From Styela clava (lineage: Eukaryota; Chordata; Ascidiacea; Stolidobranchia; Styelidae), in the NCBI RefSeq assembly GCF_964204865.1, contig NC_135254.1, forward strand, positions 8,189,001 to 8,253,000: a stretch of DNA of 64,000 bases, read 5' to 3'. The position numbers and the translations under genes are program-made. The notes under the pieces are model-generated. The model worked only from the letters and a program-made list of their open reading frames with translations. It was not told where the DNA came from and ran no database searches. Positions 47,704-59,934 of the stretch are shown in pieces. The first letter of the stretch is position 1; every line of letters begins with the position of its first letter.

Positions 47704-50122
47704 TTAGCCTATTGACTTTGGGTAATCTGGATGGTATTTCACATTATTTGCTGAATTCCCGCCGGAAAACCGAACCGCTCCTGACTTAAATGAATACAAA
47801 ATTGTTTATTAAATTTCCATCGAATCGAATAAAATCTTAATCCATGTTCCGAGCAGCATTAAAATAGTAAAAAAACAGTATTTGCCAAAATAGCATAGAA
47901 TTCACCAAATTGGCGTGTTTGTTTTGTATCTATGTTGTATTTAACTAAGATACTGCCGTAGTATTTGTACCCAGTCATAGTTAGTCTATAGTTTTATTCC
48001 GATTTCCCTCATTTTAATTCTATGGATGTTTCCCCGAGAATCGACTTCTTCATTTACTTCGTAACATTAGCCAATCAGCAAGATGCAAAAAATGACGTAA
48101 GAATGGGTCTTTTTACATTCGCTTAGAAACTTTTGTCACTCAGATTGATCTTCAGGCGTGGTCGTAAACATTACCTCGTTAGTTTTCAGTTGTGTTTCGG
48201 AAATTTAAATATAAATCATATAATTCAATGATCACTCTATCTTCTTAGGAGTTTTAATTCAATTGCAGTAATAAAAAATTAGTGTAGAAATAGCTGTGAT
48301 AAGCTGGGCTAAAATTCCTTACCGGTACTTTTAAATAACAGATTGTTGTATGCGATGAATCACAATGATGGTTTGAAACACATACACCATTTTAGAAGCA
48401 CCAACTCGCGAAACCACTCTTAAAATAAGCCCCAATAATTTTGCAATGGTGAGGTATAGGAAGAATTTTTCGAGGGTCAAAGGCCGGGGAAAGTTCCATA
48501 GGTTTTCGCCCATGCACACAACTTGATGCAAAGTAGGCGAACAAAATTAGTCACCATCAAATTGGTTTACATACTTTTGGAGCGTATTTAATGCTAGTTA
48601 TTGAATAATAAATTCTGTACATACCGATGGATTTATCGTCATAGATAACCATGCGTTAACGTATGACACCGAGGAAGGCATGTTCAATCGAATGTGGTTA
48701 TTCACAAGTTGGTAATGTCGGGAATTGACAATATCTGCTGGTTTTCCCGAATTTCTCGAGCATATTGTCTTGGCTTCTGCATAGTTTATATCTCTAATTG
48801 AATGTATCTTGACCCAGTAACAATATTCGGTATAAATGAATCCAGTGCAGGATTCTGTAAAAAATATGGACTTTGTTCGCGAAAACACTTATTTTAAAAT
48901 GCACAAGCGACATAATGTATACCTGCTTTTACAGCGCTCCTGGTTTCGTATATTTGTACAAATAAACGTTCTTCTAATGATTTGAATTCCGCAGCCACAG
49001 CGGCTTCGACTACAAAATAAATCTCAGATAAATGGAAATTTGTAATAATTTTTTTTTTTTGAAATTCCATTATATGTAATTAAACAATTTACTCACCAAA
49101 ATGATTTATTGTGGCATTCACCCTCTCATAATCGACGATGGCTGCAATTCCTGGTTCGCCTTTTGCCCCTGGTTGACCACGGTCCCCTTTGTCTCCTTTT
49201 GCGCCTCCTCTTCTGCATGGAGACCCTCGGTGATGTCGTCGGGTCAGAGGGTTACCAACAGCCTCGGTTTCGTCGTTGAAAACGTCATCCTAATGACCGC
49301 TGGTGTTCCTGGGTCATTTTGAAACCCCTCTATAATTTTTTTAATATTTCACCAACCAAAAATACCAAAGACATCATTAATGTGTCCCTAAAATGCTTAT
49401 TTTTTTCGCTTTCCACTTAAACGCGCCCAAATTACGTAGCGCAAATGCGTCCGACCATATGCCGGTAAGAAGGGAGAAATTTCAAAAAATTTCGAGAAAA
49501 AGTTTCTCACTTTTAACGCTGTGGTCAACACGTGATTGATATGCGAGAGAAAAAGTTTTCCTTTGGACGGGTTTTAAGTCATCTTCAAAATAAAACAAAG
49601 TTGGGATTTGTAAGTGAAGTGATATTCGTTTTATCGGAGAGCATTTGATCGCGTGCTGTCTGGTATCTTTGTTTGTTTATTATGAGCCGGAGAACGTTGC
49701 TCGCGCGTTCAAAATACTTGGTTTTCAATTAACAACAGATTCTTTGTTTATTTTTAAGCTTTGAAATACTTATACAAATAAAATTGAACTTGTTGCAAAA
49801 TAAAAATTATACATAAAAAAAATGTGATGACGTCACCGTAATTAAGAACACTCGGATCAAGCATGGATAATTTGAACTCAAACATTTTGAGTTTTGAAAT
49901 TGGTTTTGTTCACATGCAGACCACTATGAAATACTATTGACCCCCCAAAATACATTTAATTCAGCCATAATTCCAAATTATGACACAGATCAGCCATTTG
50001 TAACCGGGCCGATCCTATTGGGTTTTAACCGATTTGCAAATCATGTGTTTGCTGTTGGCGTTTGCGAATTCTAACTTCATGAATATAACGCTGATGACAA
50101 CCATTGCAATAGAAATCTTCAT
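47704..50122 (-). CDS. Collectin-like protein (signal, collagen, neck, CTLD), C-terminally truncated, 227 aa
   Basis: Exons on the minus strand: 50122-50030, 49289-49097, 49009-48923, 48854-48625, 47784-47704 (TAA). All phases agree. Residues 1-23 are a signal peptide (MKISIAMVVISV); Cys29 may link chains. Residues about 53-78 are a short Gly-X-Y tract (GDRGQPGAKGEPG) whose register is broken by an extra Gly. Residues 96-124 (VEAAVAAEFKSLEERLF) are a helical neck. The CTLD begins ESCTGFIYTEYCYWVK at 125. The last exon diverges from the related plus-strand exon at 53458 after YPKS and stops, so about 37 residues including the final domain Cys are missing. The first coding exon is split by a 740-bp GT-AG segment absent from the copy at 63.6 kb. 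Collectins recognise microbial surfaces; the truncation makes function here doubtful and it could be a pseudogene. Confidence 0.7.
47955..48580. repeat. Family C repeat split by a TA-flanked MITE (48025-48500)
   Basis: The left part (gtatttgtacccagtcatag, cctcattttaattctat) and right part (cacacaacttgatgcaaagt, ttggtttacatac) are halves of family C. Between them lies a copy of the 22.1-kb MITE (tttccccgagaatcg to ggccggggaaagttcc). It is in the last intron of the collectin-like gene. Confidence 0.7.
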
Positions 50123-50472
50123 GTCGAGACTGTAGTTCGTAAAACGTAATTTGCATTCGTCCAAAAAAAAATTGTATGTTAAAAAAAAATGCCTAAAAAA
50201 TTGTAATTTTATGAGAGTATAACTACTTATTTCTACGACGTTTCACAAATTGTCGTCAAAGACTCACTTGTCACGAGTTGATTATCGGGCTCGAAGTTTT
50301 AGCCAACTTTGTCACGAATCCACGAAATGCATATTTCTTCATGTCCGTCAAATATTTTGAAGAAAATGAATTTGTATTCCAATCTTCAGGATAAATATCT
50401 CTTAACCAACGTATCTTCAATTGGAAAGAACTATGAAAATTTTACAATACCCAAAGAATATATGAATAGGGA

Positions 50473-50701
50473 ACTCCTGTAGTATGCGAACCAAAATAGC
50501 GGACACCGGAACGTAGTATGTGTACCAGGTTAGGGTTAGGTCATAATTTCAGGTACAAATACTACGGGTGTCACTTGGATAGTCCCCGAGCTCGTTATAG
50601 AACTAAAATAATGAAAATTGGAATTAACTTATTGCCTAACCTGATACACATACTACGTTCCGTTGTGTGTCATCTTGGTTCACATACTACAGGAGTACCC
50701 A
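50473..50701. mobile_element. Palindromic MITE, family B, with an empty-site paralogue
   Basis: Edges ggaactcctgtagtatgcga and cacatactacaggagtaccc. The inverted duplicate at about 63235-63260 reads gctattatgatattctaagg across the same spot and lacks the insert, so the element arrived after the duplication. Confidence 0.8.
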
Positions 50702-50910
50702 TAATAGTAATATTTTATTCATATCTTACCTCGTATAGACGTATCTTTGTTGAAACAACTTAGATGGTTTCTTCTTTGACCACCTTTACTGTTTGCTCTC
50801 CACACAATTTTCATTCTGATCTCTATCTTCATATTTATATATATCAACAAATTCACAGAAATATTACTTTTTTGTCATGTTCATCATTGAATAAAAAATA
50901 GGAAACGCAT

Positions 50911-51414
50911 CCATTTAAAATAAGTTTTCCATTCTGAATGTGTGTTTTGTTTAATATTATCGAATACGTAATTTGTGTAGCTATTAACATTTACGTCACA
51001 TTGCTCCAGGGCCAACAAACCTTATACTTGATAATGGTTGACGTATTGAATTTTTGTTTCCACTTTTACAAAATCGCTCGTTCTGTAATTTTTCAAAAAA
51101 TATTACAATCTTTCGATTTGAACGAGAATAATGCCTTTTGTCTTTATTGAAGAATGGATTTGATTTATTAGAACAGCTTTCCATATTGGTTTAGAACACT
51201 ACCACGTTGAGGTATACGTTGTTGAATGTACTCGAAACGATGGATGCTTGATATAAAATAAGTTTGTAATCTGTGTGCAGCAAACACAAAATTCATAAGC
51301 CATCTGAAACCAATAATTTAAGAACAATCGACATCAGTCATAAATTTTTATGCCGCATTATTACATATCAAGCATGCTTTGTTTAATGTACAGTCAACAA
51401 CGTATACCTTAACG
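50911..51414. repeat. Arm(s) of a foldback repeat
   Basis: Shares ttacgtcacattgctccagg, gaggtatacgttgttga and gtgtgcagcaaacacaaa with the left arm of the foldback element at 61655. At about 51368 it switches to inner right-arm sequence (gtacagtcaacaacgtatac), which is then cut by a hAT insertion and resumes at 52880. Confidence 0.75.
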
Positions 51415-52879
51415 CATAGGTTCTCAAAGTGCTCCGTACGGAGCCTCAGGGCTCCGCGAGGGAAACCTAGGGGCTCCGCGAGCTATTCGTTTACTTTTCA
51501 AAATACTGACTTGGCTAATTTTGTAACTGTCGGACGAAGCAATAACAGCTTTAATAAAATTAAACAACCATAATGGCCTCGAAATATGGCAAAGAGGCGG
51601 AATTAAAAAATGACATTATTTATAGGCAGGAGCGCAGCCAGGATTCTTAGGAGGGAGGGGGTTCAAAATTGGAATAGGAAATTTCCGCGCAACTTTCTTC
51701 GCGATTAAAAAGGATAACGAGATTTCTGTTGTGTAAAATATTCAATCCATGACCGATGCGAGCATTTAAAGTGTCTTGTCGTTATAATTTATTTGTGCTC
51801 ATCGTTACTCACGTTTGATTCGAGATTACTATTAGGATTACTAAAATGAAAGAATACTATTTTAAAATAACCTAAAATACGTGATAAACTGCCAACTATA
51901 AACAAAACTGGAGTCGTATTTATGCGATCTTGGGATTTGTCAAACTTGATTTGTTCTTTCGTACTCGAGATTATTTTTAAGCAAGATATCGCGTTTAAAA
52001 AATCACAAGGTCTGGGCAAAATACGAATGATTGAAATTTATTTTAATGCATGCGGCTCCGTCGGTAGTTTCAGAATGAAAATAGGTAGCCTACATCGCGC
52101 GCACAATTGACTGTGTTTCAATTTCGCAGTTACTACGATGAATAACCAAAGAAAACCTAACATAACACCAAATTTTGTGAATAACAATGTTTATAAAAGC
52201 GTTTTGAGGTCTGCTGAAACCAAACTTATAGTGTGATCTTTCATTTTAAGTTTTAGTTTCAATATTTTAGAATGCCGCTTTTCAATCAAGAAATTTGAGT
52301 TGCGGATTTACCTCTTAATTAATTATTATCTTTAGCATTTATTCGCCGATGATCATAACATGTTTTTCACGTTGAACACATAATTTCCCACGAGAACAAA
52401 AAAACAATTATCGTCGTCATTGTGGAACGATACATGTAGGCTATATATATGCCAAAGGAAATTTTCGATTTAGGGAGAATAGACACCGGCGTAAAGATCT
52501 TTAAGGTTTAAAAACACGCCATGCTGACGAAAACAATCGGCAATTGTAACAAAATGCAATCGCGAACATTATTAGCGGCCCTTTAAGTCTTCCAAAAATA
52601 TCAAAAGGGAAAAGATTCGACCCTTAATTATTAATATGTTTGCCAAGTGTCAAGTTTACAGCTTTAGTATATATAATTTATCTTTGAAATTTAGATTTAT
52701 TTATGACTTGTATTAACCCTGATAAAAAAAGGTTTAGCGTTTAAATTGAGTAAAGTACTTTCAACTTACTCAGGAATATTAATCGGAAAACAACAATTTT
52801 AACATTTATTTTGGGGCTCCGTTAATAATAGTCAACCTTTTCAAAGGCTCCGCAACACGAAAAGTTTGAGAACCCCTGC
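51415..52879. mobile_element. hAT-type element, 1465 bp, in a foldback arm
   Basis: Begins cataggttctcaaagtgctc and ends aaaagtttgagaacccctg (inverted). The flanks are ccttaacg on the left and cttaacg on the right; the paralogous arm at 62645 reads ataccttaacgtgatag without an insert. The inside has ggggctccgcgag and ggctccgttaataa. Frames are short; no transposase seen. Confidence 0.8.
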
Positions 52880-52904
52880 TTAACGTGATAGTGTTTCAAA
52901 ACCA

Positions 52905-53646
52905 GATAATGCCACAATAAAACGTTCTGGTGAGTTAATTGGTTAATTATATATAATAAAATTTAACAAAAAAAATTAGAAATTGTTACAAATTCCCTTC
53001 CATCTGAAATTTATTTCTTAGTTGAAGCCGCTGTGGCTGCGGAATATAAATCATTAGAAGAACGTTTGAACAAATAAATGAAACCAGGAGCTCTGTAAAA
53101 GCATTATGGGATACATTATGTCGCTTGTCCAATATTTAAAATAAGTGTTTTCGCAAACAAATTCCTTATTTTTTCTCAGAATCCTGCACTGCATTCGATT
53201 GAACATGCCTTCCTCAGTGTCATACGTCAACGCGTGGTTATCTATGACCATAAATCCATCGGTATGTACAGAATTTATTAAATATTAACTAGCATTAAAT
53301 ACAACACAAATATAAAACAAATCAACAAATTTGGACAATTCAATGCTATTTCTGCGAATGCAGTTTTTTGTTGAACTATTTTAATGCTTCTCGGAACATG
53401 GATTAGGATGTATTCGTTCCGATAAGAAGTGAATGAACATATTTGTATTAATTTGAGTCAGGAGCGGTTCGATTTTCCGGCGGGAATTTAGCAAGAAATG
53501 TGAACTACTTTCCATCATATCCAAAATCTACCGCTTCTCGCACACAAATGGCAATTGGATTTCGTAAAGATTTTTCCCATTCCAGCCAAGGAATGTTCAA
53601 TAATCCTCTAAATGGTAACCTCATGGGAGTTGTTTGCCAGAAATGA
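52905..53646 (+). pseudogene. Broken collectin-like copy, 5' part missing
   Basis: Contains the end of the collagen exon (taatgccacaataaaacg, to about 52931), the neck exon (from about 53023, VEAAVAAEYKSLEERL then a 3'-shifted frame and TAA), CTLD exon 1 (53180-53261, with 148 nt of the 230-nt exon deleted) and an intact last exon 53458-53646 ending MGVVCQK. There is no signal peptide or collagen tract. Start is lost, the neck has a premature stop, and the 148-nt deletion breaks the frame, so this is a pseudogene. It lies head-to-head with the minus-strand copy at 47.7-50.1 kb. Its last exon shows what that copy has lost. Confidence 0.8.
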
Positions 53647-54235
53647 AGTATCAAAATTATTTGAATGATATTTTTTAATAATGTAGAAACAGTGTATGTT
53701 GTGTAATGCCTATCTTTGTAATATTTCTGTAATAACTTTATCTTTCTCCTTGAATGACAATGATAATAAGTATCAGAATGTACATCGATCAAATCGTCTT
53801 GTTGGATACACATAGATATTCAGCCAAATCAATATTTGCTTACTAAGCTGTACTATTTTCATGCAATACAAGACTTATGGTTCTTAAGATTTTGACAAAT
53901 ATGCGAGAGAGTGATTATATGATTGCAGAGTCGGAATACCCGGATTACAGAATTAGCGCGGTAACACATCTACTCGTACTTAATAACCGTCTAACACAGA
54001 CAGTTCACTCGGGAAGTACAGAACATTTGATGCAAACATGATCTGGTATTTCGATATCGATTAGATGCTGTCAAATTTGAACAAACATTTTATTATTCAA
54101 AAATATCCATTTTGTTCAATTTATATATGTATATATAGATATATTAATTACACTGCAGGACCGAATTTCGGATTATTGCCACTTACAACAAATATACAGG
54201 TCCTATGTATCTGAAACAAATAAGTGGCTAATTAA

Positions 54236-54345
54236 TTTCATACCCGGCATGGACTGGTATGAAACCGGACAAGAGGCGTGGTTCGCCATATGATTGACTC
54301 GTCTTCTCGGTTTTTTCTCCTCGGGATAAATATGTAAATGATGAT
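54236..54345 (+). repeat. SINE tail fragment
   Basis: catacccggcatggactggt, acaagaggcgtggttcgcca and cgggataaatatgtaaatga match the 3' part of the 22.92-kb SINE. Confidence 0.7.
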
Positions 54346-55800
54346 CCTACTCATTGAAAAATAAACAGAAACATCACTTTGCTTGTTTAAACAACTAAAA
54401 CAAATTTCCAAGTAGAATCGTTTTATTTTACAAAATTTGTGTGGTTCATATGGACCCAAGATGTGCCAAGATATTTATTAAACAGCAAAAACCAATTTGT
54501 TAGATCAGGAGGTGCCGGTTCACCGACTCTGAAACACCCCATGCCCATGTCTAGTAACCTATATGAAAGAGTATATGAAAAATATTTGTTATTAAACAGT
54601 TTGTACTCATTTATGTATAAAGAGTAGTAGTATAGACTTATCAAACGCACCATACAAAAAGCTTCAATCAACATTGTCACATGAACTAGTAAAGCTAGGG
54701 CAGTTCGGGTACTGGTGCTAGTAAGTTACGATGGTCCGCAGTGTTAGCTTCGTCCAGAACATGTTTTTTGCGCAATTTTGTGTAAAATATTTCGTTTTTA
54801 GTCGCTTTCAGATATTTGACCATTGCTCTCTGGTTCACTATTGCATTTCGTCATTGATACACCACGGTATACGGTTTGAAATGTTGTGTAAAGATACTAT
54901 AAGATTTATAAAAAATCGAGTATATGTCCTCGTTGCGTACTGTGGCTTTCAAGATATAAACTTGAAAATAAGAATCATCCCCGATAGAACATGATTTATA
55001 GATCCTACAATTATATCCTTCCCATCCCTTACTTCACAATAAAGTACGTGACTCTTTGATCCGGACATCTCGGCGTATGAAAACAAAAACCACACCATGC
55101 ATAAAAAAACGTGATTGAAAAGAAACTTTCAGTCAAAAAAATAACAAAATCAGACACGAGAAACGTGATTAAGAGAAAAGTTCAGGCATAAATGATTTGC
55201 TCTAAACGACATTCGCATCAATCAGTAGAACAGGTCTTGGTGTAAGCTTCGAATTTTTCTGCTCTACAGAAATATCTTCGGGTGAGTGAAGCCGATCTAC
55301 AGTTTTGTATAATAGACCTTAATTATTTAAAACATATCCTATGATAACAAATAAAATTAGCAAAAACGAAACAATTTTACCAATGGCTTTTGTGATAAAC
55401 GTGATCACCCAGAACAAATTTGCAAAATTGCAGTTTTCGGGTTATTGTTCATTTTTATTAGTAGGAACAATATTTTCATCATAATAAACATGGTCAATCG
55501 TTTTGCTAAATGTTTTTAGAAACTCTAATCGACGCGATGTTTCTGACGACTATAAGACTGATCTTGTGTGCGTTTTCTATAATCTGAATTAGCCATTCAA
55601 ATGTTATTAATTTTATGTCCAAATTTTTTTCCATTTACGCGAAAGATTGAAATAGCAATTTTAAATAACTAATTTTTGCATTTGCAAGTTTAATAAAACA
55701 GGCTCATGGCTGCCTCTGGTTGATTTATTATATTCATATTTCTTGAGGTAAGTTATAATATTTTTTTTAGGTAAAACTCTCGGTCAGAAATAACTCAACA
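54346..55800. other. Intergenic sequence without a recognised gene
   Basis: Frames of up to 87 codons show no signal peptide, domain motif or codon pattern that would support a gene. The right end may hold the promoter and 5' UTR of the small secreted peptide gene; an acceptor-like ttttttttag lies at about 55761-55770, 30 bp before its ATG. Confidence 0.4.
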
Positions 55801-56341
55801 ATGACAGGGACAATCTACGCTCACATTATGATGGCACTGATGATATTTGCACTTTTCTTCTTCGTGCAAGCCAATGCTATTACTCAGGAGGCAGGGCCTC
55901 CAGCCCGTGAGTTACTTAAGGCAATAGAACATCAGAGAATAAAATTAGTAAATTCATTACCAAACAAATATAATAAAATGAATTTTTATAAGATTGAGAA
56001 ATACATTGTGTGCTTTAGTCGGCATTTTTTGCATTATTCAGACATTGATACTATTCCACCATTTCACTGAATGATTCAATGACACGAACCGCATAGGCTA
56101 TAGCAGTATATCACAAATAATTCTGTTTAGACAGGTACTTCTGAAAGTATGCGCATCAAGATGTCGCACACTGAACCCTAACCTGGTACCAGGTACACAA
56201 CCTGAGTTCAGGTTGTGCGCCATCTTAGTGTGCATTCTTCAGAAAGTCCCATTTTTCAGTAAATTCAGTAAATTTATAAATCTTATTTCAGCAAATGTTG
56301 CCCCTCAATGGTTCCGCTCTGAAGAACAGCAAGAACGATGA
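55801..56341 (+). CDS. Small secreted peptide, 2 coding exons, 51 aa
   Basis: Exon 1 is 55801-55906 and exon 2 is 56292-56341 (TGA); both splice sites are good (CCC|GTGAGT and TTATTTCAG). The phase joins to Pro36. Residues 1-26 (MTGTIYAHIMMALMIFALFF, ending QANA) are a strong signal peptide with an Ala-X-Ala-type cleavage site. The predicted mature part is about 25 residues, ITQEAGPPAPNVAPQWFRSE plus EQQER, with no Cys and no dibasic site. After the stop, exon 2 runs to a donor at 56359 (AC|GTAAGC), and a 3' UTR exon begins at about 56536 (ttattttttcag-type acceptor). A family A MITE lies in the coding intron. It could be a secreted regulatory or defence peptide; I do not recognise it. An alternative last exon may exist at 60551. 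Confidence 0.65.
56145..56252. repeat. Palindromic MITE, family A, in the peptide gene's intron
   Basis: cttctgaaagtatgcgcatc and gtgtgcattcttcagaaagt edges; caagatgtcgcacactgaac arm on the left and caggttgtgcgccatctta on the right. Confidence 0.75.
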
Positions 56342-56664
56342 CTAAATATTGACGAACACGTAAGCACATTTTGTCCTAATATCATTCCAGTGTTTCACAA
56401 ATTGGTAATTTTAAAAAGCGCAATTGCCTTATCGCGAATTGAACGAAGGCAATTATAAAAGACTGTCGCGATTAATTTTCTCTGATTACTGATGGATGAG
56501 GGAATCAACTTACCTACCTATTTTTTTTATTTCAGATAAAGATCGATCGTTAATATATTATATCAATATTTCTATATTATTATATAAACTTGAAGTTAAA
56601 AGAATATATTATACAAGATTTAAAAAACGTTGGAAAGATTTATAATTTTTTTATGTTTGATGTT

Positions 56665-56670
56665 AATAAA
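56665..56670 (+). terminator. Poly(A) signal of the small secreted peptide gene
   Basis: aataaa about 130 nt into the candidate 3' UTR exon that begins at about 56536, consistent with a short terminal exon. Confidence 0.5.
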
Positions 56671-57257
56671 CAGCAATTGTTTCAAAAAAAATTACACATG
56701 GTATTTTGTTCAATACTTTTGTTATCCTGTTTTGTTAAGTTAATGTATAATCTGAATTGGTAGGAAAAGATTGAGGACATTCCCACGGTAATCAGAAGAT
56801 GCTGGTGAAATGGTATGCATAGCAATAAAATATAAAGGAAAGGTAGTAATGAAAAAATGGCCGGGTTTTCGAAAGGCTCACAGTCGAACTTGTATATCAT
56901 ATTCCTCGGACGATTCAGTCATAACTGATGTTGTTTCAAAAAATTCGATTTATACAGCAGCTAGATATTAACAAATTGAAGTGCAACAATTATAATATTT
57001 GTTGGTTAAAATAGACACAATGAGTCAGGCTGTGGTAACCCGAAGGCCCGATAACCGGAGAATAAGTTATTTTGAAATACAACGAAGTAATTAGCAACAA
57101 TGAAGAGTCATTTTTCGGATCTTCATATGATTTAGCCTGGATTGGAGGATCTGACTTGACCAATGACCAAACCTGACTTAACGCGGGAGAGAATTTTCAT
57201 ATGATATAGCCCTTTAAAGAATTTTTATGTGATACATTGGGCGCATCTTTATATTAT

Positions 57258-57288
57258 CCCATTTTCCCATTTCCCATTTCCCATTTCT
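57258..57288. repeat. Short (cccattt)n microsatellite
   Basis: Four near-perfect repeats of ttcccat/tcccattt. Confidence 0.7.
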
Positions 57289-57289
57289 A

Positions 57290-59930
57290 GGTAATAAAAA
57301 GCTTTATATTTGTGCTTCATATTTCTTTACAACGACATTAAAAGCCTAGCAGTGACTTTTTTGGATTTACGAACTACGAACCACCATATGCCCACACACA
57401 TTCAGCTTCACTCCAGCTTAGCGTTATATATTTCATTAGTACCAGCCATTTTGTGGATAACAGAACGGAGGATCATCTGATAGACTTCTTGTACAAGAAT
57501 GAGATTCGCTTGCAAGCAGACTTATCTTTTCATACGCCTGGGTTGTCCAGTTTTGATCCTTGCTTACGTTTGGAAAAGTTTCAATTTTACCGCACTCGTT
57601 TATTTGGTTCTAGGTAAATTCGCCGCAGGGAATTTCGCCGCATAGAAAAAATCGCCGCATGAAAAATCACAGCAAGAGTATTTTGCTGTAAAACAAAATA
57701 TCACAAATCACGTGCACAGCTACATAAGTTATTTTAATTTTTGTTATTTTATTTATACTCTAGAATATATCTTATTTATTTCAGCTATAAGACATTACAA
57801 GAACATTGATATTCTTCTAATAGTTTGTCACAAAACTGCATTTTTATAATATAAACTCAACCTTAATTTGAATTATATAATTTTTCTTTTATAAGAACAC
57901 TCCATGAAAATCGTCAAAGCTTACTTCGGCTTAAGCTTTTTAGCTTAAACAGAAAAAATCAAATCGAAAAAACTACCTTCCGAATTCGAACGCCAGCTCA
58001 CTACTGATTGTCAGAATTTTAGATAAATTACCTAGAATATTGCATTAATATAATAGAGTATAAGACACATAGTTTAATGCGGAGAATATGTATAGTTGAT
58101 ATAGAATGACTCCGCAGATAGAATGAAATAATTAACACATAGGTAAAGTAGAAGTTTTGACGATTTCAACAAATGATAAGTAAATCGAGTATTTCAATAG
58201 TTGGTAAATTTTTCGTTGGAAACATTTTCTAGTGAAACTTCCTGAAAAAGCAAACCAGTTATATATATAAGTTTAGTGTGCGCTGGAGAATGTGGCAGCC
58301 AAAAAAGACATCCTTACTTTAGACCAGTACAAGTTTAACCGTTTATATTACATCTCATGAACATATTGGCATGCAGCTGAATGCTAGTGTTTTGTGAGTG
58401 TTTTGTGACTTTGAATGTGTGCTTCAATGTGAAATCGAACATCGTGTTAAACTCCATGATATGAATCGACATTGGCCATGAATGAAAAGTATTTTCGATC
58501 TTTTGCAATCATAGGTAGCGTTTATCTCATTTTAGTCAAATTCTTGATTTTGAAGTACATTTGGCCCAAACACTCGGAAGCGAAAAACGTCAATATAAAG
58601 CCGGGAATCGAGTTAAAGCGTGATCAAGAATAAACGTTCTATAGATGAATTGTTTTCTCATAAACTATGAAAATTTAAATGAAAGATACCATTTCTATAT
58701 TGAATTTTTTTCAAAATATAATATAATATCAGATACAAAAGCCCCTTTATTAGTTATTGATAATCGTGAATTATTGACCCATTCGTAACGGTTGAAATGT
58801 TGCGACATTCACATTAGTACTATAATATCATATTGTAATTGAATTACCGTAAAATGTTGGTATTGTGCTATAAATTTACGCTATATGCTATACGCAAGAT
58901 ATTGGATGCATTCCCGTCATTCAGATGAGAACCTCTTGCCGAAAGCTTTGAATACGACACGTTTCGCATTGTAGTATTTGGAAGTGAGTAACCTTTGGTG
59001 GTCTGTCGTTTTAGTCCTGAGTCCTAATTAATACAGAAGTCATAAATTACCTTCAGATACAAGATTTCTTAACTTCTGAAAAGAAAAATATCCAAAAAAA
59101 CGTAGCGCATATATATAGAGAATAACACGAAAGAATATTCCAACTTAATTATTTGCTGAAAATTCTCGGCATAAACCTTACATTCAACTACACATCAATA
59201 TTTTAGTGAATAACAGACACGGTGGAAAAGGTATTGGCCCAAAATGCGGGTACGTTTGTAACTAACTTCCCCAGAGCTAGGCTTAAACAGCCACGCACCT
59301 TTCAGGCCCAAACAACAGCAGATGATTTTCGAATAACAATTTCAGACTTCAAACAGTAATTAACGCTTCATCTTAGTTATTTTATAGGTTTTCGGGAACT
59401 GCAGTCCCAAACTTGAATCAAATTTAAGTTTGTATCCATTTATATTGAAAAATAAATAAAATGCTCGTATGTGATGGGAGATTTTCATAAATTATTGACA
59501 ACAATTTTACCATCTATTTTTCATCGCTATGCTTTTCAATGATAAAAAAAGAAGAAACTCAAATAGTGTTTGAAGTTGGATGAAAAATCAGAATGTTTTC
59601 TAGTAAACAATGTATTAAAGTTAATGGACGAGTTCCGTCGTTTCGGCGGCATACTTTGTGCAAATATTCATAATGCCTTAACTATTATACTGATGTGTTA
59701 GTCAGGTTAACAAAACATCGAGAATGATTTAAAGTGAAACTTCAACCAGACTTCCAACTTTAGTTTAGATGTTAGTTTTGTTTGTAGGAATAATCGTGAC
59801 TGTGAGAATAGTATGCTGAGGGGAGAAGAAAATTGAGGTTTTGCATTAAATACTTTTCACTCACATGAACTTCATGATTTAATAATGTGGCATTAAAATT
59901 TATACATGATGTCGGTTGTTGTTGAACTTT
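57290..59930. other. Long AT-rich intergenic stretch
   Basis: I see no domain, signal peptide, RNA gene or duplicated exon. Frames are shorter than 60 codons. Confidence 0.4.
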
Positions 59931-59934
59931 TGGT

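Noticed and set aside
49101..49322. 73-codon plus-strand frame
   Set aside because: It is the antisense of the collagen-coding exon of the minus-strand collectin-like gene.
55743..55770. A very short intron in the 5' UTR of the secreted peptide gene (gaggtaagt to tttttag)
   Set aside because: At about 25 bp it is too short for a normal intron. The acceptor-like site might instead be a trans-splicing acceptor, but nothing in the window can show this.
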